Assembly (NCBI GenBank): GCA_002344135.1
Contig: DDTO01000002.1
Coordinates: 670,794 to 734,793, forward strand
Length of the DNA stretch: 64,000 nt
Reading direction: 5' to 3'
Origin: Chthonomonas sp. UBA2362
Lineage (GTDB): Bacteria; Armatimonadota; Fimbriimonadia; Fimbriimonadales; Fimbriimonadaceae
In this document: positions 1-7,617 of the stretch, piece after piece
How the letters are laid out: each line of letters begins with the position of its first letter
Position numbering within the stretch: the first letter of the stretch is position 1
The notes under the pieces: generated by a model
Database searches by the model: none
What the model was told of the DNA's origin: nothing
What the model saw: the letters and a program-made list of their open reading frames with translations, nothing else
Translations under genes and position numbers: made by a program

Positions 1-80
1 CGCGTCTACCAATTTCGCCACCAGGGCACAGGTGAAGCAGGAGGATACCCCGGGGCCGACGTTCGCGCTAGGACCCGCCG

Positions 81-416
81 GCAGACCTATGGAGTGCGCG
101 GGCTTGACCGCGCTTATCGATACTGCCGCACTCCGACATCCATTGCCAGCCTCGGGATGACGCCCGGAACACCTCTCCACGAAGTGGGAGGTCGGTGAGC
201 GGAGCGAACCGGGGGGGTCCAGGCAGCGCAAGGCGCCATTCGGTCCGAAGCGAAGCAATCGAGGAGCTTCGGTTCGGCCGAGTGGCAGACCTATGGAGTG
301 CGCGGGCTCGACCGCGCTTTTCGATACTGCCGCACCCGACATTCCTCGGCAGCCTCGGGACGACGCCCGGAACACTTCTCCACGCAGTGGGGAGGTCGGT
401 GAGTGAAGCGAAGCGG
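81..416. repeat. Tandem direct repeat, 204-bp spacing (two ~130-bp copies)
   Basis: Two copies of the same ~130-bp sequence lie at about 81-212 and 285-416, offset by 204 bp. Each begins GCAGACCTATGGAGTGCG, carries the GTGCGCGGGC-type palindromic core and ends in the hairpin-forming string around GTGGGAGGTCGGTGAG. The copies differ at scattered positions (TTGACC versus TCGACC in the core). ORFs across the stretch are palindrome translations with no recognisable protein, so I call it non-coding. Confidence 0.75.
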
Positions 417-425
417 GAGGGGCAG

Positions 426-758
426 TGGAGGACCCCAGCGGGGTGCCCCAAGCCCTCTCCCGGCCCTGCGGGCCGACCTCCCCCGCCGGGCGGGAGAGGT
501 GACCGGATGCGCTCCCCCTCGCGAGAGCGAGAGGGACCTTCGCCGCGAAGCGCGCGAAGTGGAGGAGTAATCCCGTACCGCGCCTCGCACCCGCCAGAGT
601 GAACGGCCCTCCCGGGCGACGGGGCGTAGCTGATTACTCCCCCTCAGGCACGGGCTCCGCCCGGCCAGTTCCCCCTCGTTGAGACGAGGGGGATTCCCCA
701 TCCCCCTCGCGAAGGCGAGGGGGACCTTCGCTGCGCAGCGCGCGAAGTGGGGGAATCA
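426..758. repeat. Palindromic repeat island, CCCCCTCG hairpin module
   Basis: This stretch alternates short hairpins such as CCCCTCGCGAGAGCGAGAGG (about 513-534) and CCCCCTCGTTGAGACGAGGG (about 671-692) with a TAATCCC...GATTACTCC spacer at about 566-640. The same module occurs in reverse complement at about 39591-39806, including the CGGGCTCCGCCCGG hairpin. It has no plausible gene and is best read as a mobile or REP-like intergenic element. Confidence 0.75.
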
Positions 759-1266
759 TGGATTTTGATGCCTCCGCCCCGGTGGGGTGGAGGCTGATGC
801 GCATCAAGCCTTAGATGCATAGACCAATGATTCGCCGTCATTCCGACCGGAGCGAAGCGGAGTGGAGGAATCGTCGTGCTGCGATGTGGGAAGGAGCAGG
901 ACGATCCCTCGGCAAGGTCGGGATGAGGGTGCCGCGGCGAAAAAGCGCGGGCAGGCCCGCGCACTCCAAAGCGACAAGACACCGGCGTTCGACCTCTCCC
1001 CCCGACCCTCTCCTCCGCCTGACGTGCCTCGGCGAGCCGGCATCGGAGAGGCGTAGGAGAGGGGAGAGTCGCTCCTGGGCGACCTACTCGGGCGTGACGA
1101 CGAAACTACGCGTCCGCCTATGAGTCGTCGTCATTCCGACCGAAGCGAAGCGGAGTGGAGGAATCGTCTTGCTTCGAGGCGGGAGGTTGCAGGACGATCC
1201 CTCGGCAAGCTCGGGATGACGAGTGCGACGGCATCGAAAAGCGCGGGCAGGCCCTCGCACTCCAAA
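759..1266. repeat. Composite repeat, inverted colinear copy of 36358-36770
   Basis: Three modules occur in a row. Module 1 (about 810-970) starts near CTTAGATGCAT, contains GTCATTCCGACCGGAGCG and GACGATCCCTCGGCAAGG arms and ends GCGCGCACTCCAAA-like. Module 2 (about 971-1062) carries CTCGGCGAGCCGGCATCGG. Module 3 (1130-1266) is a second copy of the GTCATTCC...CTCCAAA unit. The whole arrangement recurs in reverse complement at 36358-36770, with about 95 bp (1063-1157) absent there. The arms within each unit are imperfect inverted repeats, so each unit can fold as a long hairpin. No transposase is adjacent. Confidence 0.8.
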
Positions 1267-1356
1267 TCTCGCTACGCCGATCTGCCGGGGCGGCGGTGCC
1301 GGGGTGACCGGCTGTTACGACGAAGGGGCGTGCGGCAGATCGTCGTCCGATGACTC

Positions 1357-2691
1357 CTACCCGGGCGCCTTCGTGCGAGACCCGAGCCAGGCAAGGGTCT
1401 TCTCCACGATTACCGGATTGAACTCGCTTCCGGGGCGGCCCCATTTCTGCTGGGAGTCGCGGAAGGAGGTCGTCTTGAAGAACCCGTGATCGCTGGCAGA
1501 GAGACGGACGTACTCGCCTTTCCCACCCAATATCTCGACGATCCGCTTGTGGTCGTCTTCTCCCGAGATAAAGTCGTTCTCGCCCCAGAAGACCATCGCA
1601 GGGCACTTGACCTTGGTCCACAGTCCCTCGAGGTTGTAGCCGGCAAGCTCCTTAAAGAACTGAAGGCCGACGCCCGAATAGGTCTTGCCGTCCGGCGACA
1701 TCCCGCGAACTTGGTCTGCGAGTTCGGGGTGCTCTTTGGCGATCTGGTCGGGCGTCTTGCCCTCGTAGAAGAGGTAGTGGCTGACCGCGGCGAGGCGTCG
1801 CTGTCCTTCTCCCAGGGCTTCCACGCCGGCGCCGGACAGAAGCGACTGGCGACGTGTGTTTTCGAGCATGTACTCGGACCAGCTCTTGACGAGGGTGCCT
1901 CCGACGATCAGGCCGGCCAGCGGCTCCTCGGCGGCAAGGATGGGGCCGAAGGTTCCACCCATGCTGTGGCCGAAGATGAAGACCTTGTTCGGGTCGATGG
2001 ACGGGCTCGTCTTTAGGTACCGAATCGCGGCCCGGTAGGCTTCCAGTTCGGTGCCGAATCCGAGCTCGGGATAGATCGGCCCCTCGCTGTCGCCCTGGCC
2101 CGGTTTGTCGATCCGCGCCGTCGCGTAGCCGGCCTTCGCGATGGGGCCGAAGATGTTGCCGTAGGGGATCGACCCGAAGTCGCCGTCGACGCTGTAGGCG
2201 CCGATGCCCCCGATGAGCATGACGACCGGGTGCTTGCCCGGCGTGTGAGGCTTCGTCAGGATGAGCCGGATGCGCTTGCCCTGGGAGACGACTTGATCGT
2301 AGACGACATCAAAACCGTCTGGCTTCTGCTTGGGACGCTCGACCATGCGGACCTTGCGTGACTCGCGCTTGCCCTCGCGCACGAACTCGACGTCGACGGT
2401 ATCGCCGCCATTCGCCAGCCGGAAGATAGCGATGCACTCCTGTGGCGTGGCGACGGGCCTGCCGGCCAAGCGGACGACGATGTCACCCGTCTTCAGACCC
2501 GCGCCTTCCGCCGAGAGATTCGGCAGAACGCTGCCCAGCGCCACTCCTTCACCTTCCTTGAGGCCGGCCTTGGTGCGCTCTTCGACACTCGGTGCTCGAA
2601 GCTGGGCCCCGAACAGCGCCTTGCGGGGCAGCGGTTCGGTGGGTTGCGTCAAGAGAGCCCAACCAAGGGCGAGATAGCCGAGAACGCTCAT
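1357..2691 (-). CDS. Exported PDZ-domain alpha/beta hydrolase
   Basis: 444-aa protein with an N-terminal hydrophobic signal-like segment (residues 2-16), a PDZ-like domain (about 45-115, with GAGLKTGDIVVRL) and a C-terminal alpha/beta-hydrolase fold (about 150-435). The nucleophile elbow GHSMG puts the catalytic serine at S243. Likely partners are D373 in WGEND and H402 in SDHG. The substrate is unknown; peptide or ester hydrolysis in the periplasm is inferred. The PDZ domain may bring in a substrate C-terminus. The gene lies 51 nt downstream of acnA on the same strand and could be read from it. No strong ribosome-binding site precedes the ATG. Confidence 0.8.
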   Translation of the reverse strand: MSVLGYLALGWALLTQPTEPLPRKALFGAQLRAPSVEERTKAGLKEGEGVALGSVLPNLSAEGAGLKTGDIVVRLAGRPVATPQECIAIFRLANGGDTVDVEFVREGKRESRKVRMVERPKQKPDGFDVVYDQVVSQGKRIRLILTKPHTPGKHPVVMLIGGIGAYSVDGDFGSIPYGNIFGPIAKAGYATARIDKPGQGDSEGPIYPELGFGTELEAYRAAIRYLKTSPSIDPNKVFIFGHSMGGTFGPILAAEEPLAGLIVGGTLVKSWSEYMLENTRRQSLLSGAGVEALGEGQRRLAAVSHYLFYEGKTPDQIAKEHPELADQVRGMSPDGKTYSGVGLQFFKELAGYNLEGLWTKVKCPAMVFWGENDFISGEDDHKRIVEILGGKGEYVRLSASDHGFFKTTSFRDSQQKWGRPGSEFNPVIVEKTLAWLGSRTKAPG

Positions 2692-2730
2692 GGGAAACCG
2701 GATACTGCCCTCAGGCGCCGCAAAGTTTCC

Positions 2731-2750
2731 CGGCCTAGGACCCTAGGCCG
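2731..2750. terminator. 9-bp palindrome over the acnA stop codon
   Basis: CGGCCTAGG and CCTAGGCCG form a perfect 9-bp inverted repeat separated by 2 nt, overlapping the TAG stop of acnA (2743-2745). There is no U-tract, so it may only pause transcription between acnA and the PDZ-hydrolase gene. Confidence 0.35.
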
Positions 2751-5430
2751 AGAGCAGCTGCCGGAGGACGTACTGGAGAATGCCCCCGTTTCGGTAGTAG
2801 TGGGCCTCTTGGGGCGTGTCGATGCGGGCGATGGCATGGAACGCGGTGACGCGCCCATCTTCGGTCGTCGCGCGAACGCGCATGACCTTTCCTTCGGCAA
2901 ATCCGGTGGCGATGCCTTCGGCGATTCCCCACACCGCGAATTCCTCTTCCCCGGTCAGCCCTAGGCTCGCCACCGTTTCGCCTGCCATGAACTGGAGTGG
3001 CAGCACACCCATGCCGACCAGGTTCGATCGGTGGATGCGCTCGAAGCTTTCGGCGATGACGACCTTTACGCCGAGGAGAGCCGGGCCCTTGGCGGCCCAG
3101 TCGCGGCTCGAACCGGTTCCGTATTCTTTGCCGGCGAGAAGGAGGAGACCCGTCCCGGTCTGCTGGTAAAGCATCGCGGCGTCGTAGATCGACATCGTCT
3201 CGCCGGTCGGGAGAAACTTCGTAACGCCGCCCTCGGATCCCGGCGCGAGCAGGTTGCGAAGGCGGACGTTGGCGAACGTTCCTCGCATCATGACCTCGTG
3301 GTTCCCTCGCCGGGAGCCGTAACTGTTGAAGAGATGGGGCGGCACGCCATGCGCGGCCAGATACTCGCCGGCGGGAGAGTTCAGCTTGATGCTGCCGGCG
3401 GGGGAAATGTGATCGGTCGTGACGCTATCGCCGAGGATTGCCAGCACCTTCAGCCCCGCGGGATCGGACACTTCCTCGGGCGCCGTCGGAGCCATACCGA
3501 GGAAGAAGGGGGCTTCGCGCACATAGGTAGACTCGTTCTGCCAATCGAACCGCTCGGACTCGCCGACTTGGATGGCCGCCCACTTCTCGTCGCCCTTGTA
3601 GACATCGGCGTAGGCTTGCACGAACATCTCGCGGTCGAGTGAGCCTTCGATGGTGGAGGCGACCTCCTGCTGGGTCGGCCATAGGTCGCGCAGGAAGACA
3701 GGGTTGCCATCGCGATCGGTCCCCAAGGGATCGCGTGCCAGGTCGATCTCGATCGTCCCCGCCAAGGCGTAGGCGACTACCAACGGCGGCGACATGAGGT
3801 AATTCGCCTTAACTTCCTGGTTGATGCGTCCCTCGAAATTGCGGTTGCCGGAGAGGACCGACGCCACGACGAGGTCGCGATCGAGGATCGCCCGGCTGAT
3901 CTCCTCCGGAAGGGGGCCAGAGTTGCCGATGCAAGTCGTACAGCCGTAGCCCACGACGTTGAAGCCCAGAGCGTCGAGATCGTGCTGGAGCCCGCTGCGA
4001 TCGAGATATCGGCTTACCACCTGAGAACCGGGGGCGAGCGAAGTCTTGACCCAAGATTTCGGCCGAAGACCCCGCTCGTTCGCCTTGCGAGCGACGAGGC
4101 CGGCGGCGACCATGACCGACGGATTCGAGGTGTTCGTGCACGAGGTGATCGCCGCGATGACGATCGATCCATGCGTCAGTTCGTCGATCTTGGTCCGTTC
4201 CATGAGCGCCGCGCCCCCCCCTGCATCGGGTGAGGCTGGGCCGATGACGGACTCGAAGCTGGAGCGGAACGATCGCCCTGCTTCCGAGAGCGGCACCCGG
4301 TCTTGTGGCCGCTTGGGGCCCGCCACGCTCGGTTCGACGGTGGAGAGGTCCAGTTCGAGCATGCTGGAGTACGTCGCTTCTGGCGCTCCGGGCTCGTGGA
4401 ACAGTCCTTGAGCGCGCATGTAGGCCTCGACGAGGGCGACCTGTTCTTCCGAGCGGCCGGTGAAGCGCAAATAGCGCAGCGTTTCGGCGTCGACCGGGAA
4501 AATGCCGCAGGTCGCGCCGTATTCGGGGGCCATGTTGCCGATCGTCGCGCGATCGGCGAGGGGAAGGTGGGCCAGGCCCGGTCCGAAAAACTCGACGAAC
4601 TTGCCCACGACACCATGCTTGCGCAGCATTTCGGTGACGGTGAGAACGAGGTCGGTGGATGTCGAACCCTCGCGGAGGCGTCCGCTGAGCCGGAAACCGA
4701 CGACCTGCGGGATGAGCATGCTGACCGGCTGGCCGAGCATCGCCGCCTCGGCCTCGATCCCGCCGACTCCCCAACCCAAGACGCCCAGACCGTTGATCAT
4801 CGTGGTATGGGAATCGGTCCCCACGAGAGTGTCGGGGTAGGCGCGTCCTTCGTCGTCGACGAACACGACGCGGGCAAGATACTCGAGGTTCACTTGATGG
4901 CAGATGCCGGTGTTCGGCGGTACCACTTTGAAGTTGCGGAGGGCCTGCTGTCCCCACTTGAGAAACTGATAGCGCTCGGTGTTGCGCTGGAACTCCATGT
5001 CGAGGTTGATCTGCATGGCCGCGTCGCTGCCGTACGCGTCGACTTGGACGGAGTGGTCGATGACAAGTTCCACGGGCTGAAGTGGGTTGATCTTCCCGGC
5101 ATCGCCGCCGAGGCGCGCCATCGCATCCCGCATGGAGGCCAGATCGACGACGCAGGGAACGCCCGTGAAGTCTTGGAGCAGGACCCGAGCGGGCATGAAG
5201 GCGATTTCCTTGCTCGGCTCATCCTGGGCGCGCCAGCCGGCGAGCGCCTCGATATCGGACCGGGTCACCTCGACTCCATCCTCGCGCCGAAGAAGGTTCT
5301 CGAGGAGAATTCGCAGCGAATAGGGCAGGTTCGAGATCGAGTAGCCCTGTGATTCGAGAGCGGCAAGGCCAAAAATCTCGTAGTTGTTAGCCCCAATCGA
5401 AAGTGTGGTCTTCGCGTCGAAAGTCTGCAT
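2743..5430 (-). CDS. acnA: Aconitate hydratase (AcnA/IRP1 type)
   Basis: Converts citrate to isocitrate in the TCA cycle through a [4Fe-4S] cluster. The 895-aa length matches bacterial AcnA. Cluster ligands are visible as C431 (SCTNTSNP) and C497/C500 (CTTCIGNSG), close to the E. coli positions. The C-terminal swivelling domain contains GDSVTTDHISPAGSI and EYGTGSSRDWAAKG. An in-frame ORF extends to 5478, but AAGGAGG sits 6 nt before the ATG at 5430 and the family alignment begins there (QTFDAKTTL), so I place the start at 5430. It is divergent from the LysM/NlpC gene. Confidence 0.97.
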   Translation of the reverse strand: MQTFDAKTTLSIGANNYEIFGLAALESQGYSISNLPYSLRILLENLLRREDGVEVTRSDIEALAGWRAQDEPSKEIAFMPARVLLQDFTGVPCVVDLASMRDAMARLGGDAGKINPLQPVELVIDHSVQVDAYGSDAAMQINLDMEFQRNTERYQFLKWGQQALRNFKVVPPNTGICHQVNLEYLARVVFVDDEGRAYPDTLVGTDSHTTMINGLGVLGWGVGGIEAEAAMLGQPVSMLIPQVVGFRLSGRLREGSTSTDLVLTVTEMLRKHGVVGKFVEFFGPGLAHLPLADRATIGNMAPEYGATCGIFPVDAETLRYLRFTGRSEEQVALVEAYMRAQGLFHEPGAPEATYSSMLELDLSTVEPSVAGPKRPQDRVPLSEAGRSFRSSFESVIGPASPDAGGGAALMERTKIDELTHGSIVIAAITSCTNTSNPSVMVAAGLVARKANERGLRPKSWVKTSLAPGSQVVSRYLDRSGLQHDLDALGFNVVGYGCTTCIGNSGPLPEEISRAILDRDLVVASVLSGNRNFEGRINQEVKANYLMSPPLVVAYALAGTIEIDLARDPLGTDRDGNPVFLRDLWPTQQEVASTIEGSLDREMFVQAYADVYKGDEKWAAIQVGESERFDWQNESTYVREAPFFLGMAPTAPEEVSDPAGLKVLAILGDSVTTDHISPAGSIKLNSPAGEYLAAHGVPPHLFNSYGSRRGNHEVMMRGTFANVRLRNLLAPGSEGGVTKFLPTGETMSIYDAAMLYQQTGTGLLLLAGKEYGTGSSRDWAAKGPALLGVKVVIAESFERIHRSNLVGMGVLPLQFMAGETVASLGLTGEEEFAVWGIAEGIATGFAEGKVMRVRATTEDGRVTAFHAIARIDTPQEAHYYRNGGILQYVLRQLLSA

Positions 5431-5657
5431 CATCGGCCTCCTTGGGTTCGCTCCCGCGAGGCGGACGATGGCCCGCAATCGACCGGGGGGCGGGAATCCG
5501 ATCAGTGTACCTTCAGCCGCGAAAACACCTCTTCCGCGGACGGTCAGATGGCGGCCCGGGTTGCGTCGGGGGCGGGCGTTGGGGTACAGTTCCGGTCGTT
5601 GTCAGGGGTTGTCGCGGTTGGGCGACCATAGCTCCGGGCACCAGAGGGAGGTACGTC

Positions 5658-7106
5658 TTGATTCTACGGACAAGCGCCTTATGGGCCTGCTTGCTACTAG
5701 CAAGCGCGTCATTCGCAGGAATGACCTACAAAGTTAAAAAGGGTGATACGCCGGAAGCCATCGCGGCAAGGCACGGGATCTCGAAGCAGGCACTGTTAAA
5801 AGCCAATCCCGGCGTGAAGGAGACCCGTCTCCAAATCGGCCAGAAGCTGGCCATCCCCTCCAGCGGCACAAAAGTCGCTCCAGGAAAGAATTCCACCAGT
5901 TCTCCACGTGCAGGCGGGGGTTCCTACGCCGTGCGCAATGGAGAGAACGAGTGGACGATTGCGCGGAAGTTCGGGCTGACGGTGCGCGAATTGCACTCCA
6001 TGAATCCCGGCGTGGATTTCTCGCCGCTTCAGATTGGCGTCAAACTCCGCGTTCCCGGCTCGAGCAAGGCCGAAACCCCTAAGGCGGTTGCCGTTTCGAA
6101 GACCGTTCCGGCTCGGGGAAGTTATAAGATCGCTCAGGGCGACAACGACTGGATCATCGCTCGAAAGCTCGGCGTGACGGTCGCCAACCTTCACAAGCTC
6201 AATCCAAGCGTCCGCTGGGATCGGCTTCAGATCGGCCAGGCGATCGTGGCTCCGGGCGCGCCCAAGGAGGCCGTGGTCACCACAGCCGCCATCAGCACGA
6301 AACGTGTGTCGATTTTGAAGGACGACGTCAACGTTCGGTCCAAGGCCACCACGAATTCCCGACTCGTCGGACAGGTCGATAGAGGCCAAGTGGCGAGCGT
6401 CGTCGATCGAGAGAGCGGCTGGTACAAGCTGCGTTTTTCCGGCGGCACGGTGGGTTGGGTTCGCGGAGACATGCTCCAACCCGTCAAGGCTTCGCAGGTC
6501 GCCGCCAAGTCAAATCCGAATTCATCTGGGCGCGTCGCCCGAAACACCAGAAGCAAGTCGAGCAACGGCATCGTCGTAGGCGGCCCGGTCGCAACGACCG
6601 CGCTTCTGCGAACAGCGTATTCCTACCAAGGTGTTCGTTATCGGTGGGGCGGCACATCGTCCCGCGGTGGATTCGATTGCTCCGGCTTCGTCGGATTCGT
6701 TTATCGCCAGCACGGCGTCAGCCTCCCGCGAACATCGATTCAGATGTCCCAGGTCGGGACGCCGGTATCCCAGAGTGAACTAAGAGAGGGCGACCTGCTG
6801 TTCTTCAAGACTCAGCGCGGAACCCGCATCAATCACGTGGGACTCTACATCGGCGGAGGGAAGTTCATCCACGCCAGCAGCAGCGGCGGGAAGGTCCAGA
6901 CCGACTCGCTCACCGGCTACTACTCGCGACGACTCGCAGGAGCCAGAAGGGTGACCGGAAAGCTGACGGCAGCCAAAGTCACGCCGAAAGCCGTGCCGCA
7001 CGGCGATCCCGAGCCCGACACGGCCGAGGATCCCGCGAGCGCAGCGCCGCGAACCGTCGCGGAGCCGACCAAGATCACGATCGGCACCGACGAGATTACT
7101 CGCTGA
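5658..7106 (+). CDS. LysM x3 - SH3b - NlpC/P60 peptidoglycan hydrolase
   Basis: Secreted cell-wall endopeptidase of 482 aa. It starts at TTG 5658, preceded by GGGAGG; the longer upstream reading frame lacks a signal peptide. A signal peptide (about 1-20, ending SFA) leads into three LysM domains (about 23-67, 88-134, 155-200) with the YxVxxGD pattern. These are followed by a bacterial SH3 domain (about 215-280) and an NlpC/P60 domain (about 320-440). The catalytic triad is C341 (FDCSGF), H393 (NHVGLY) and H405 (FIHAS). LysM and SH3 modules anchor it to glycan and peptide; the NlpC/P60 part cuts stem peptides. The C-terminal 60 residues are Pro/Ala/Thr-rich and disordered. A strong terminator follows. 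Confidence 0.93.
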   Translation: MILRTSALWACLLLASASFAGMTYKVKKGDTPEAIAARHGISKQALLKANPGVKETRLQIGQKLAIPSSGTKVAPGKNSTSSPRAGGGSYAVRNGENEWTIARKFGLTVRELHSMNPGVDFSPLQIGVKLRVPGSSKAETPKAVAVSKTVPARGSYKIAQGDNDWIIARKLGVTVANLHKLNPSVRWDRLQIGQAIVAPGAPKEAVVTTAAISTKRVSILKDDVNVRSKATTNSRLVGQVDRGQVASVVDRESGWYKLRFSGGTVGWVRGDMLQPVKASQVAAKSNPNSSGRVARNTRSKSSNGIVVGGPVATTALLRTAYSYQGVRYRWGGTSSRGGFDCSGFVGFVYRQHGVSLPRTSIQMSQVGTPVSQSELREGDLLFFKTQRGTRINHVGLYIGGGKFIHASSSGGKVQTDSLTGYYSRRLAGARRVTGKLTAAKVTPKAVPHGDPEPDTAEDPASAAPRTVAEPTKITIGTDEITR

Positions 7107-7123
7107 GTACGCTTCCCAATCCA

Positions 7124-7161
7124 GGCCCGCCTCGCGAGTGCGAGGCGGGCCGATTTGTTTT
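7124..7161 (+). terminator. Rho-independent terminator after the NlpC/P60 gene
   Basis: A perfect 12-bp stem GGCCCGCCTCGC / GCGAGGCGGGCC (7124-7135, 7140-7151) with a GAGT tetraloop is followed by GATTTGTTTT. It lies 18 nt beyond the stop codon. Confidence 0.9.
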
Positions 7162-7267
7162 GGATGCTTGACCGAGATCACAGAAGCGACGTGTTGCCGG
7201 TCACCGACATCCCGGCCGATTCGCTGGACCCTTGAACCGGGCCACCCGCCCCAAGGAGTAACAACGA

Positions 7268-7600
7268 ATGAACGCCCTATCCCTCCTGCTCGCGATTGCG
7301 ACAACGTCCGCGACGATCTCGCCTGTCCAATCCGATTACAACGTTCTCGCGCCTGAAAGAAGGGTCAACATCTATAACGCCACCCACCAGCGAGTCGAAG
7401 TCAGAGTGGCCGGCTCCCAACCTTGGGACATCCTCCCCGGATACACAGGTTGGATCCGCCTGCGAACGAATGCCTCGACGGTCTATGTCGAGGCAAGGGT
7501 CGGCAACCAGCGGGCGACTGCTTTTGTCCCATTCCAAAACAACCGCGCGAACTGCTCGATCCGGAGGAACAACAACGGCACGCTTCGGATCATGTACTGA
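7268..7600 (+). CDS. Small exported protein of unknown function
   Basis: 110-aa protein with a good ribosome-binding site (AAGGAG, 8 nt before ATG). The first ~22 residues (LSLLLAIATTSATISPVQS) look like a Sec signal peptide. The mature part is a short beta-rich domain (RVNIYNATHQRVEVRVAGSQPWDILPG...) with a single Cys and an Asn/Arg-rich end. I recognise no family. It could be an envelope-associated beta-sandwich. It sits alone between a terminator and the convergent purL. Confidence 0.65.
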   Translation: MNALSLLLAIATTSATISPVQSDYNVLAPERRVNIYNATHQRVEVRVAGSQPWDILPGYTGWIRLRTNASTVYVEARVGNQRATAFVPFQNNRANCSIRRNNNGTLRIMY

Positions 7601-7617
7601 GGTCCGTGCTGGTCAAT

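Noticed and set aside
81..416. CRISPR array
   Set aside because: Only two long, imperfect repeats 204 bp apart, no uniform spacers and no cas genes in the window.
68..1123. Several ORFs (60-136 codons) on both strands at the window start
   Set aside because: They translate the palindromic repeats, look alike in opposite strands, have no ribosome-binding sites and no recognisable domains.
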